Source of the DNA: Solobacterium moorei | GTDB lineage: Bacteria; Bacillota_I; Bacilli_A; Erysipelotrichales; Erysipelotrichaceae | NCBI RefSeq assembly: GCF_036323475.1 | Contig: NZ_AP028934.1 | Coordinates: forward strand, 2,046,001 to 2,110,000 | Direction of reading: 5' to 3' | Length of the DNA stretch: 64,000 nt | In this document: one piece after another, positions 37,923-46,248 of the stretch | Numbering within the stretch: position 1 is the first letter of the stretch | Layout of the letters: every line of letters starts with the position of its first letter | Made by a program: the position numbers and the translations under genes | The notes under the pieces: model-generated | Database searches by the model: none | The model's input: the letters and a program-made list of their open reading frames with translations, nothing else | What the model was told of the DNA's origin: nothing

Positions 37923-39316
37923 TCGACTTACAGAATGTTTCCTTTCAGTATGCGGATAGCAATTATGGTGTGACGAATATAAATTTAGTGATAAAAGCCG
38001 GTGAATGTGTGGTTTTGACAGGAAAATCAGGATGTGGAAAAACGACCATTACAAGACTTATCAACGGTCTTGCTCCAAAATATTACAAAGGAACAAAAAA
38101 AGGCAGTATACGAATTGCAGGAAAAGATATTGAAATGATGCCGTCCTATGATATCGGTAAAATTGTTGGCAGCATATTTCAAGATCCTCAAAGACAATTC
38201 TTTTCATCAGAGCTTGAGGGTGAAATAGCATTTGGATGTGAAAATTACGGTTTCTCAAAGTTTGAAATTCAAAAAAGAACAAAGGATGCTATTCATAAGA
38301 TGAGATTGGAAAACATAGGAAAGATTTCCTTAGATTTGCTTTCAAGTGGTGAAAAACAACGAGCAGCAGTAGCTTCTGTATATGCAATGCATCCGGAGGT
38401 TTTTGTGTTTGATGAGCCGACTGCAAATCTGGACAAAGACGGCATCATTCAAATGAAAAACATCCTTATGCAGTTAAAGAAAGCAGGATACACATTGCTG
38501 ATTGCCGAGCATCGTCTCAGTTGGACAGAAGAACTTGCCGACAGGTATTTATATATGAAAGACGGACAGATACAGCATGAATATTCTTCTTTAGAATTTA
38601 GTACAATGAATGACTTGGAACGCATTTCAAAGGGACTTCGCCGTATTATAAATAAACCTTTTACAAAACAGATTGCCCCACCCCGAACGGACAATATTGC
38701 AATACAAGGAGAAAGGCTCTCTCTCAAGAAAAATAAAAAACAAATATTAAAAAATGTGGATATTTTTGCTAATGAGAAAAGTGTTACTGCAATCACAGGC
38801 AACAATGGTGCGGGAAAAACCAGTTTAGCTTTAATTTTAAGCGGACTTGAAAAATTAACAGAAGGTAATGTTTATATTCATGGTGAGAAGGCAGGGTACA
38901 GAGAACTTTGCAAACATACCTATTACTGTTCAAATGACACAGGGACACAATTTTTTACAGAAAGCATTTCAAAAGAACTTTTGCTTGGAACAAAATATGA
39001 TGCAGAGAATTTAGAAAATGCAAAAAAATTGCTTAAGGATATGTGTTTATACGAATATAAAGATTCTCATCCTGCTTCCTTGTCGGGAGGTCAAAAACAA
39101 AGACTTGCAGTATGCTGTGCGTTGTTGTCAGGTAAAGATATTTTGATACTTGACGAACCGACCAGTGGCTTGGATGCCGAAAATATGTTTTTGATTGCAA
39201 GGGAACTAAAGAAAGCTGCAGAAAAAGAAAAAACTATTTTGGTAATCACTCATGATGAGGAATTTATGGATGCTTGCTGTGAATACAGAATAAGTATCGA
39301 TAAAACGCAAAAATAA
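37919..39316 (+). CDS. ECF transporter double ATPase (second set)
   Basis: A 465-residue tandem ABC ATPase; ATG at 37919 overlaps the T-component stop (ATGA). Domain 1 has Gly-Lys-Ser-Gly-Cys-Gly-Lys-Thr near 37 and a shortened signature (Leu-Ser-Ser-Gly-Glu-Lys-Gln-Arg). Domain 2 has Gly-Asn-Asn-Gly-Ala-Gly-Lys-Thr near 295 and Leu-Ser-Gly-Gly-Gln-Lys-Gln-Arg. The Gly-to-Ser change in the first signature may make that site less active. Confidence 0.9.
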   Translation: MIDLQNVSFQYADSNYGVTNINLVIKAGECVVLTGKSGCGKTTITRLINGLAPKYYKGTKKGSIRIAGKDIEMMPSYDIGKIVGSIFQDPQRQFFSSELEGEIAFGCENYGFSKFEIQKRTKDAIHKMRLENIGKISLDLLSSGEKQRAAVASVYAMHPEVFVFDEPTANLDKDGIIQMKNILMQLKKAGYTLLIAEHRLSWTEELADRYLYMKDGQIQHEYSSLEFSTMNDLERISKGLRRIINKPFTKQIAPPRTDNIAIQGERLSLKKNKKQILKNVDIFANEKSVTAITGNNGAGKTSLALILSGLEKLTEGNVYIHGEKAGYRELCKHTYYCSNDTGTQFFTESISKELLLGTKYDAENLENAKKLLKDMCLYEYKDSHPASLSGGQKQRLAVCCALLSGKDILILDEPTSGLDAENMFLIARELKKAAEKEKTILVITHDEEFMDACCEYRISIDKTQK

Positions 39317-39337
39317 AGGACAAGGAGGGTTTTTATA

Positions 39338-40717
39338 ATGGATGTTCGTGATAAATTACTTATGGAAAATCCTTGGAAATTGATGATTCATCTTAGTTTG
39401 CCGGCAATTTTGGGTCAACTGATAGTAGGATTATATGCCTTTGTCGATTCAATTTATGTCGGGCAAATGGTGGGAACCGATGCCATGAGTGCAGTTTCGG
39501 CGGCATCTCCGTTTGTATTAATCAATAATGCGATTGCTGTTCTTCTTGGGATAGGTTCGGGCTCTGTACTTTCTCGGGCAATCGGAAAAAAAGATAAAGA
39601 AACCGTGGATAAGATTATAGGAAATCTAACTTTCTTGGTAATCGTTTTATCATCAGTAGTTATGATTATCGGTATCATATTTGCTCCTGAATTTTTACGC
39701 TTATCTGGTGCCGGCGGTGAAGTGATGGAGATGGGTGTTTCTTATTTAAGAACAGTATATCTCGGCTCCATATTCGTAAATTTTATGCAGGGTGCAAATA
39801 TGGTAATAAGGGCAGAGGGTCGCATGGGAATTGCAATGGGAATCATGGCGGCTGGTGCTATTTTAAATATTATATTAGATCCTATATTCATTCTGTTTAT
39901 GCCATCTCGAGGACCGCAAGCTGTTGCAATCGCAACTGTGATTTCTCAAATCAGTCAAGCTTTGGTCACCTTAATATACTTCTTGAAAAAAAGTCCGGTG
40001 GTTCGTTTTCATGGGATAAAACCTGCAAAAGATTTATTACCTGAAATTTTTTCCGTGGGAATGAGCGCTATGCTCATGCAAATTATGATGTTGGTTCAAA
40101 TGACAGTTGTATATAATACGGCAGTGCATTTTGGCGGAGAAAAGCAAATAGCTCTTATGGGAGCCGCTCAAAGAGTTATGCAGCTTGCATTTGTTCCGAT
40201 ATGGGGAATGAGTCAAGGGATGCAGCCCGCTGTCGGAACAAATTTCGGAGCAAAAGAATATATAAGGGTTAAAAAACTTACGAATGTATTTATTATAGGT
40301 TCTACTTGTCTTGCCGGATTTTTCTTTGCCATAATTGAAATTTTTTCAGTGCAGATATTATCTGCATTTATTACCGATTCAGTTATTGTAAGTTCAGGAT
40401 TATCTAATTTTAGGCTTATGTACTGCATATTTCCTACTTATGGCATGCTCATAATGACAGTCACTTATTTTCAGGCTATCGGTAAAGCAAAGCAGGCAGG
40501 AGTATTGGTTATACTAAGGCAACTTGCGCTTGTAATCCCTTTAGTATTGATATTACCTCGTTTTCTGAACGAAAATGTTCTCGGAGTATGGCTGGCGTTG
40601 CCTTTGAATGATGTCGTTATAATTTTGATTGCCATTATATTGCTAATTAGTGAATACAAGCGCATTACTAAGCTTGCACAGGAAATAAACAAGGTTAATG
40701 TTGGTGAGATATCATGA
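39338..40717 (+). CDS. MATE-family efflux transporter
   Basis: A 459-residue membrane protein with twelve predicted helices in two repeats. The N-terminal Asn-Pro-Trp-Lys-Leu-Met-Ile-His-Leu and Ala-Phe-Val-Asp-Ser-Ile-Tyr-Val-Gly motifs are typical of MATE (NorM/DinF group) cation-coupled drug exporters. AAGGAGG lies before the start. In this operon it could export the cargo ligand or a derivative. Full length. Confidence 0.9.
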   Translation: MDVRDKLLMENPWKLMIHLSLPAILGQLIVGLYAFVDSIYVGQMVGTDAMSAVSAASPFVLINNAIAVLLGIGSGSVLSRAIGKKDKETVDKIIGNLTFLVIVLSSVVMIIGIIFAPEFLRLSGAGGEVMEMGVSYLRTVYLGSIFVNFMQGANMVIRAEGRMGIAMGIMAAGAILNIILDPIFILFMPSRGPQAVAIATVISQISQALVTLIYFLKKSPVVRFHGIKPAKDLLPEIFSVGMSAMLMQIMMLVQMTVVYNTAVHFGGEKQIALMGAAQRVMQLAFVPIWGMSQGMQPAVGTNFGAKEYIRVKKLTNVFIIGSTCLAGFFFAIIEIFSVQILSAFITDSVIVSSGLSNFRLMYCIFPTYGMLIMTVTYFQAIGKAKQAGVLVILRQLALVIPLVLILPRFLNENVLGVWLALPLNDVVIILIAIILLISEYKRITKLAQEINKVNVGEIS

Positions 40718-42537
40718 AAAAAATCGTCATTTTGAGTTGTTTCATTGCTTTTGCCTTTGTCGTTTTATTTCCGCGTTCCTTTATTTTTGCTGCGGAAGAA
40801 ACTGAACATTACGAAACTGTTATTGATAAAGTTGCGGATGCGTATATAGGTAAAAGCGTTCCAGGTGCATGTGTCATTGTATCTGAACACGGAGAAATTG
40901 TGTTTTCAAAAGCCTACGGATACGCTGATTTAGAAAAAAATATACCTATGGATCCTGAAAACACAGTTTTTGAATGGGGATCAATATCAAAAACCTTTAT
41001 ATGGGTAGGTGTGATGCAATTAAATGAAGAAGGAAAAATTGATTTGGATGCGGATATTCGCAACTATCTACCAAAAGGTTTTTTGAAAAATTTACACTAT
41101 GATACACCTATTACAATGCGTCATCTCATGAATCATACGGCGGGCTTCGAGGAGCAGCTTATTAACCTTCGCTATTTTGAAAGTGATAAGGAATTTATAT
41201 TAGCCGAAGTCTTGTCCTCACATCAACCCGAACAGGTATTTTCACCGGGCAAGGTAAGCGCATATTCTAACTGGGGCGCTGCATTAGCTGCATTTATTGT
41301 AGAAAGAGTGAGTGGTCAAAATTACAAAGAATATGTAAATGAACACATTTTGAAACCTTTAGATATGAACAATACATCGATAGGTCCATTTCAAAATGAT
41401 AATCCTACGATTTTGGCAAGAAAGGCAGTCGGTTATTCTTTTTTTGAAAAGGGATTCCGCAAAGAACCGAATATGTATTTAAGAATGTACCCTGCTGGTG
41501 GAATGAATGGCTCAGCTGGGGATTTGTTGAATTATGCACAAGAGCTGGCTAAAAATAATGATAAAGATAATCTATTGTTTAATAATCCTCATACTAAAAA
41601 AGAAATGTTTACAGAAACCTATCGCTCCTATGGTGCAAATTCAGGTTTATCTCACGGCTTCTGGCAATATGCGAATAATCCGGAAATGCATGGACATGAA
41701 GGTGGAACATACGGATTCAAAACACAAATATGGGTAGAACCGAAAAATGAGAGAGCAATTTTAATATTGACAAATGTAATGGAGACGGAGTTTTGCTCGG
41801 AGATTATGGAAAAAATTGCATATACAGAAGCTGATGAAAAAAAGATAAAAGAAAATTTAGATCTCAAGATGTTAAGCGGAGATTATCTTCCTGCCCGCTC
41901 TGCATTGAAAAATGTTGGAAAAATACAAGGGAAAAAGCAAATGATTTCCATTAGAGTGACAGATGGAAATCGTCTTTGTCTTACCATGCCATTTGAAGAT
42001 AAAAAGCAATATTACGAACAAATAGATTCTAACATTTTCTTTTGCAAGGATGCGAGTCCTGAAGAAAAAATACTTGCTTTTAATATAAATGACGGCAAAG
42101 TACATTCTATGAGCTTTAGATTAGCTCATGATTATATCCCTGCCACTAACACACAAGGGAAAATAGCATTTTTGTTCAGCTTGGGAACTTATATATCAAC
42201 CACATTATTATTTTTAACATTACTGATTATATGCATCATTTCAACGCTACAAAGGTGGAAGAGATGTATGCGACATCATATATATCTATATATTTGTGGA
42301 GCTATGCTTGGGATTTCTGGAATTACAGGAATGGCTCATTGGTTTTCAATATATGAAATTCTTGCTCATGAACTTATGATTATTATTATTGCTGGATGGT
42401 GTTTTAGTATTATAGGGATTTTATGTGGAGGGTATGCAATTTTCAAAGAAAGAAGTATCAAAAACAGTGGATTACTACTAATATTTATAGCTCAGATTTT
42501 TTCGGCATATTATCTTGGGTTTTTAACTGTTGTATAG
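40714..42537 (+). CDS. Membrane-anchored serine hydrolase (beta-lactamase/PBP family)
   Basis: A 607-residue protein. Signal peptide 1-27 (cut near Phe-Ala-Ala-Glu). The class C beta-lactamase-like domain has Ser90-Ile-Ser-Lys93, Tyr184-Ser-Asn186 and a Gly-His-Glu-Gly-Gly-Thr motif near 330. The C-terminal 150 residues hold four membrane helices. Such proteins are mostly esterases or peptidases, not true beta-lactamases. It starts inside the MATE stop (ATGA) and ends the cargo operon, so a role in modifying or detoxifying the ligand outside the cell is plausible. Confidence 0.85.
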   Translation: MKKIVILSCFIAFAFVVLFPRSFIFAAEETEHYETVIDKVADAYIGKSVPGACVIVSEHGEIVFSKAYGYADLEKNIPMDPENTVFEWGSISKTFIWVGVMQLNEEGKIDLDADIRNYLPKGFLKNLHYDTPITMRHLMNHTAGFEEQLINLRYFESDKEFILAEVLSSHQPEQVFSPGKVSAYSNWGAALAAFIVERVSGQNYKEYVNEHILKPLDMNNTSIGPFQNDNPTILARKAVGYSFFEKGFRKEPNMYLRMYPAGGMNGSAGDLLNYAQELAKNNDKDNLLFNNPHTKKEMFTETYRSYGANSGLSHGFWQYANNPEMHGHEGGTYGFKTQIWVEPKNERAILILTNVMETEFCSEIMEKIAYTEADEKKIKENLDLKMLSGDYLPARSALKNVGKIQGKKQMISIRVTDGNRLCLTMPFEDKKQYYEQIDSNIFFCKDASPEEKILAFNINDGKVHSMSFRLAHDYIPATNTQGKIAFLFSLGTYISTTLLFLTLLIICIISTLQRWKRCMRHHIYLYICGAMLGISGITGMAHWFSIYEILAHELMIIIIAGWCFSIIGILCGGYAIFKERSIKNSGLLLIFIAQIFSAYYLGFLTVV

Positions 42538-42613
42538 AGGATCTTTTAAAAGAATGCTCTAATATATATTTTTCGAGTAAGGAAAATTTGATTAAATAGT
42601 GGAGGTAATTGCT

Positions 42614-42667
42614 ATGTGTTATGTAGGGTCTGTTATTTATATAGAAAATAATAATAGACCTTTTTGA
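42614..42667 (+). promoter_or_regulatory. 17-codon leader frame overlapping a terminator hairpin
   Basis: GGAGG (42601-42605) precedes ATG at 42614 and a frame of 17 codons ends at 42667. A hairpin (42627-42637 with 42650-42660, one G-T pair) lies within the frame and is followed by five T. It ends the cargo operon, and could be an attenuator for the sigma factor gene downstream. Confidence 0.55.
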
Positions 42668-42732
42668 TGTCAGTAATTATTATAAACAATTAAATTTAAA
42701 ACATTTTGGAAGAACAGGTTTCTTCCGTTTTC

Positions 42733-42772
42733 GAGGACTTTTTATGCTTATGTGCAGGAGTCCTCCTTTTTT
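42733..42772 (+). terminator. Terminator before the sigma-like gene
   Basis: A seven-base stem (42733-42739 with 42759-42765) is followed by a C and T run. It is the same hairpin-then-ribosome-site layout seen before other genes of the ICE. Confidence 0.7.
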
Positions 42773-42814
42773 GTCTGAAAAACAAATAGACAAAAAAGAA
42801 ATGGAGGAAACTTT

Positions 42815-43231
42815 ATGGCAAAAGAGTATTACCTTTATGTCAGAGGGCAAAAGGTAAAAGTCAGTGAAGATATTTATAAAGTCTACTGGCGAGAAAAAGA
42901 ACACGAGAAGTATTTAGAGCAGGTGGACAGAAAAAACCACCTGCTTTTCTTTTCCTCTTTGGATCATGATGGGAATTTTGTAGATAACATCGCTGATGAA
43001 AGCGTTGATGTAGCAAAGATTGTTGAAACACAGATGATGATTGAGGCAGTCAGAAATGCTATATCAAAACTAAACGATGAGGAAAGGGACATCATAGAGC
43101 GTTTGTATTTCAATGATGAAACGCTATCAAGCATAGCGAGAGGTAAGAAAGTGAGCTATCAAGCTATACAATGGCGAAAAAATAGCATTCTTAAAAAACT
43201 AAGTGTGCTATTGGAAGAATTTATGAAGTAA
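42815..43231 (+). CDS. Sigma-70-like factor of ICE type
   Basis: A 138-residue protein. The N-terminus (Tyr-Tyr-Leu-Tyr-Val-Arg-Gly-Gln-Lys-Val) is the conserved ICE form. The C-terminal 65 residues are a sigma region 4 helix-turn-helix (Leu-Asn-Asp-Glu-Glu-Arg-Asp-Ile-Ile-Glu-Arg-Leu then Ser-Tyr-Gln-Ala-Ile-Gln). Proteins like this regulate excision or transfer genes in Tn916/CTn elements. About half its residues match the copy at 62911-63333. Confidence 0.85.
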   Translation: MAKEYYLYVRGQKVKVSEDIYKVYWREKEHEKYLEQVDRKNHLLFFSSLDHDGNFVDNIADESVDVAKIVETQMMIEAVRNAISKLNDEERDIIERLYFNDETLSSIARGKKVSYQAIQWRKNSILKKLSVLLEEFMK

Positions 43232-43679
43232 TCGCCTTGTGCATGAGGGCAGATTTTCCTTGTATAAAGTGAAGGGAGATCTGTCCTCTTAATCTAATTG
43301 AAGAATTATTTTCAAGAATTGCTTAAAAGAAAATCTCTCTAAAAGCCAATAGGCACTTGTTCCTTGACAACTGAATAGACCAAGGTAGGACTTTATCTAC
43401 TTGTGGAGAATTATGACTTACGCCATGACCTTTCTGCTGAAAGAAATTTTGGTTTTATGAATACTGATAAATCAAGGAAACAAGAAAGCGAGCGATAAAT
43501 AAGAATACATAAAAACAGATGTGGCAATCTGTTCGTTGAAACAAGTAGTGATAATGATACTTCAATAGTTTAAGCCGGCTCGTCTGGAATAAGAGGCGGA
43601 GGTGAGATTCCTATGTTGCTGCCAAGCACCTACCAATGTCATTAAACTTAAAAATAAATTTGAATGAGGAGGAGTTGAA
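43232..43679 (+). other. 448-base gene-free structured region before the SHOCT gene
   Basis: It contains a 15-bp imperfect hairpin (43245-43259 with 43274-43288), a promoter-like TTGACA near 43363 and several small inverted repeats near 43516-43535 and 43603-43635. No open frame with a ribosome site is seen. Function unknown; see findings. Confidence 0.45.
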
Positions 43680-43826
43680 ATGAATAATGAATTATTAAAA
43701 TACAGCCTCCAATTATCTATGCTGTCTATGTTACTTTCTAAGCACTTACTCAGCGATATTGAATATAAAAAGATAAAAATTAAATTGATGAAAAAGTATA
43801 ACATTCCCACAGAATTATATTTATAA
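43680..43826 (+). CDS. SHOCT-domain small protein
   Basis: A 48-residue protein (ATG 43680, behind GGAGGAG). The first part is a hydrophobic helix (Leu-Gln-Leu-Ser-Met-Leu-Ser-Met-Leu-Leu). The second is a SHOCT-like motif (Leu-Leu-Ser-Asp-Ile-Glu-Tyr-Lys-Lys-Ile-Lys, then Met-Lys-Lys-Tyr-Asn-Ile-Pro). Such proteins sit before large serine recombinases in this ICE group and may help excision, like a recombination directionality factor. That role is inference. Confidence 0.7.
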   Translation: MNNELLKYSLQLSMLSMLLSKHLLSDIEYKKIKIKLMKKYNIPTELYL

Positions 43827-43888
43827 TGTCTTGGAAGTGTGGTATAATAAAACTGCATAGAAAGATACAAAAAAAGGAGGCGGGTGCA

Positions 43889-45688
43889 GTGAAAAGAGAT
43901 GTAAAAGTTATTAAAGGTGATACCACACTGAAAAGAACTGCATCAGGCTGTGTAGAGCGCTCAATAAAGAGGGTAGCAGCTTATTGCAGAGTCAGCACGG
44001 ATACCGAAGATCAAATTAACAGCTATAATTCTCAAGTAGAACACTACACAGATTTTATAAAGCAAAATAATGAGTGGACACTTGCGGGGATATATGCTGA
44101 CGAGGCGATAACAGGAACACAGGTTGATCGAAGAATTGACTTTCAAAGGTTAATAAATGACTGTATGAACGGCGATATAGATATGATAATTACAAAGTCT
44201 ATATCAAGATTTGCAAGAAATACATTAGACACCTTAAAGTATGTAAGAAAGTTGAAAGAGTTTAATGTTGCGGTCTTTTTTGAAGAGGAAAACATAAACA
44301 CCTTAACAATGGACGGAGAGTTGCTTTTAACAATTTTAAGTTCAGTTGCGCAACAGGAAGTAGAGAACATTTCAGCCAATGTCAAAAAAGGTTTGAGAAT
44401 GAAGATGGAAAGAGGAGAAATGGTCGGCTTTCAAGGGTGTTTAGGCTATGACTATGATCCGGAAACTAAAAGCATTTCTATCAATGAAAAAGAAGCTGAG
44501 ATTGTAAGATATATTTTCAGAAGATATATTGAAGGTGTTGGCGGTATGGTAATCTCCAGAGAACTTGAAGAACAAGGATATTTATCGCCAAGAGGAAATA
44601 AAAGATGGACGGAAACAACAGTTTTAGGAATCATAAAAAACGAGAAATATAAAGGGGATCTTATGATGGGAAAGACCTATACGGTTGATCCTATTTCAAA
44701 GAGAAGATTGGATAATTTCGGAGAACAGGATAAGTTTTATATAGAGAACCATCACGAGCCAATCATTTCGGAAGAAGATTTTGAAAAAGCTCAAGGTATT
44801 AGATTAAGAAGGTCAAAAAACAGAAATACCGTTGCTAATAATGGCGGTAAGAGAGAAAAGTATTCAAGAAAATATGCTTTTAGCAGCATGCTTGAATGTG
44901 GATTTTGCGGTCATAATCTTTCAAGAAGAAATTGGCATTCGAGTTCAGAGTATACAAAAGTTATATGGCAGTGTGTCAATGCTACTAAAAACGGAAAGAA
45001 GTATTGTCCGCATAGTAAAGGGATTGAAGAAGAAGCAATAGAAAAAGCATTTATGGAAAGTTATCGTCAAGTATGCCACAATAATGTAGAAATTACCAAC
45101 GAATTCCTTAAAACTGTTGAAGAAGAATTGAAAGACAATAGTTTAGCTAAAGACTTGAAGAAGATAAGCAATCAACTTGATAAAATAATAAAGAAAGAAA
45201 AAGATCTTGTTGAATTAAGGCTGAATGAGTCAATCAGCATGGATATATATCAGGACAAGTATAATGAAATAGCCATTAGCAAAGAGAAATTACTTGCAGA
45301 AAAAAGGACTTTAGAAGTAACACTTACTGATGAAAAAGCATTGAAGAAAAGGCTTGAGGGTTTTAAAAAATTACTTGAATCCAATAAATACCTTGAGGAA
45401 TTTGATAGGGCAGTATTTGAAAGTATAGTAGATAAAATCATCATTGGGGGAACTAACGATGAAGGTGAAATTGATCCTGCAATGATTACTATCATATATA
45501 AGACTGGAAAAAAAGATTCTCAGGACGGAAGATTATTTAAGAGCAGAAGAAAAAATGCCAAGGAAGTTAATGAGGAAACTGACAACAAATTGTATCCTCA
45601 TTCAAGCGACGAGGTTAATAATTTGTATTCCTATCCTATTAACAACACATACCGTGAAACTTTGACGGTATGCACACCTAATTCCTGA
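43889..45688 (+). CDS. Large serine recombinase (ICE integrase)
   Basis: A 599-residue recombinase; GTG at 43889 follows AAAGGAGG (43873-43880). Resolvase domain at residues 28-180, with catalytic Ser36 in Arg-Val-Ser-Thr and Arg-Phe-Ala-Arg-Asn later. The recombinase domain spans about 190-300. A zinc ribbon has Cys-Gly-Phe-Cys-Gly near 352, with Cys-Val and Cys-Pro-His partners. A coiled coil lies near 425-520. It catalyses integration and excision of the ICE. Its last codons (from about 45657) appear to be read from phage DNA across the junction. Confidence 0.92.
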   Translation: MKRDVKVIKGDTTLKRTASGCVERSIKRVAAYCRVSTDTEDQINSYNSQVEHYTDFIKQNNEWTLAGIYADEAITGTQVDRRIDFQRLINDCMNGDIDMIITKSISRFARNTLDTLKYVRKLKEFNVAVFFEEENINTLTMDGELLLTILSSVAQQEVENISANVKKGLRMKMERGEMVGFQGCLGYDYDPETKSISINEKEAEIVRYIFRRYIEGVGGMVISRELEEQGYLSPRGNKRWTETTVLGIIKNEKYKGDLMMGKTYTVDPISKRRLDNFGEQDKFYIENHHEPIISEEDFEKAQGIRLRRSKNRNTVANNGGKREKYSRKYAFSSMLECGFCGHNLSRRNWHSSSEYTKVIWQCVNATKNGKKYCPHSKGIEEEAIEKAFMESYRQVCHNNVEITNEFLKTVEEELKDNSLAKDLKKISNQLDKIIKKEKDLVELRLNESISMDIYQDKYNEIAISKEKLLAEKRTLEVTLTDEKALKKRLEGFKKLLESNKYLEEFDRAVFESIVDKIIIGGTNDEGEIDPAMITIIYKTGKKDSQDGRLFKSRRKNAKEVNEETDNKLYPHSSDEVNNLYSYPINNTYRETLTVCTPNS

Positions 45689-46248
45689 CGTTTAGCGCCG
45701 TCTGCATACATGCCAATTCGCTTATTTGTTGTACGTAATGACATCTCTGAGTACGTTGCCATGTTGACGTGTCTGCCACCTTTGTACACAACACAATTAA
45801 TGCCTCTAGTAAGAAAATCATTACTGGCCATATCAATTGCTTTATCAAGTGTTCCTGCGCCACTTGCTAAATACGTTTGAGCATTGTAGATGACTTTGCG
45901 GTACTCATCGTTAGCTTTACGCAGCATAGCATGTTCAGCCTTCACTAGATCACCGGTTGTCGCTTTAACTAAAGCTTGTACCTTACGGGAATGCACCCCA
46001 AAGAAGTTTGTTTCTTTTTGGCCAAGAATGCTAAGAAACTGCTCATTGATTGCTTTGAATTTCGAAGAAAAAAGTCTTGGATTTTTCTTTTTGAATTCTT
46101 CCAAAGACTTTAATTGCTCTGCCTGCCATCTAGACCAAGTGAAACCATACTTATTTTCTTCTTCATTGTGCCTTTTCCAATTTCGTTTCATAGATGAAAT
46201 CAGTTCAAGCTCAATACGTCTAAACGCTTCAGCAATATCGTATTCCAT
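45631..46248 (-). pseudogene. Phage minor capsid protein, C-terminally truncated by the ICE
   Basis: 205 codons remain of a minor capsid (Mu F-like, minor capsid 2) gene. The start overlaps the portal stop by one base. The conserved stretch Ala-Thr-Tyr-Ser-Glu-Met-Ser-Leu-Arg-Thr-Thr-Asn-Lys-Arg and the following His-Thr-Val-Lys-Val-Ser are present. The expected continuation (Tyr-Gly-Ala-Cys-Ser-Pro-type and beyond) is replaced by seven unrelated residues and a stop. The other half should lie at the left end of the ICE. Confidence 0.8.
45640..45690. other. ICE right attachment site (attR), inferred
   Basis: On one side the recombinase gene reads up to 45688. On the other, the leftward phage capsid frame is recognisable only to about 45657 (His-Thr-Val-Lys-Val-Ser) and then becomes unrelated. 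The crossover must lie here; the two-base core used by serine integrases cannot be fixed without the left end. Confidence 0.6.

Larger units (their letters stand above)
275..45665 (+). mobile_element. Tn1549/CTn-type integrative conjugative element (partial)
   Basis: It contains a type IV secretion operon, topoisomerase III, SNF2/methylase, relaxase MobA with MobC, an oriT candidate, a cargo operon, a sigma-like factor, a SHOCT protein and a large serine recombinase. This is the expected gene set of a Tn1549/CTn-type ICE. The right end lies where the recombinase gene meets a truncated phage capsid gene (about 45,640-45,690). The left end is outside the window. Virtually all transfer genes read rightward; only mobA and mobC read leftward. 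Confidence 0.88.

Noticed and set aside
40714-42537. True class C beta-lactamase conferring drug resistance
   Set aside because: Long membrane C-terminus and operon context fit the wider serine hydrolase family; no evidence for beta-lactam specificity.
28331-42537. Complete siderophore biosynthetic cluster
   Set aside because: No peptide or polyketide synthetase, carrier protein or phosphopantetheinyl transferase is encoded; only transport, regulation and tailoring-type genes are present.
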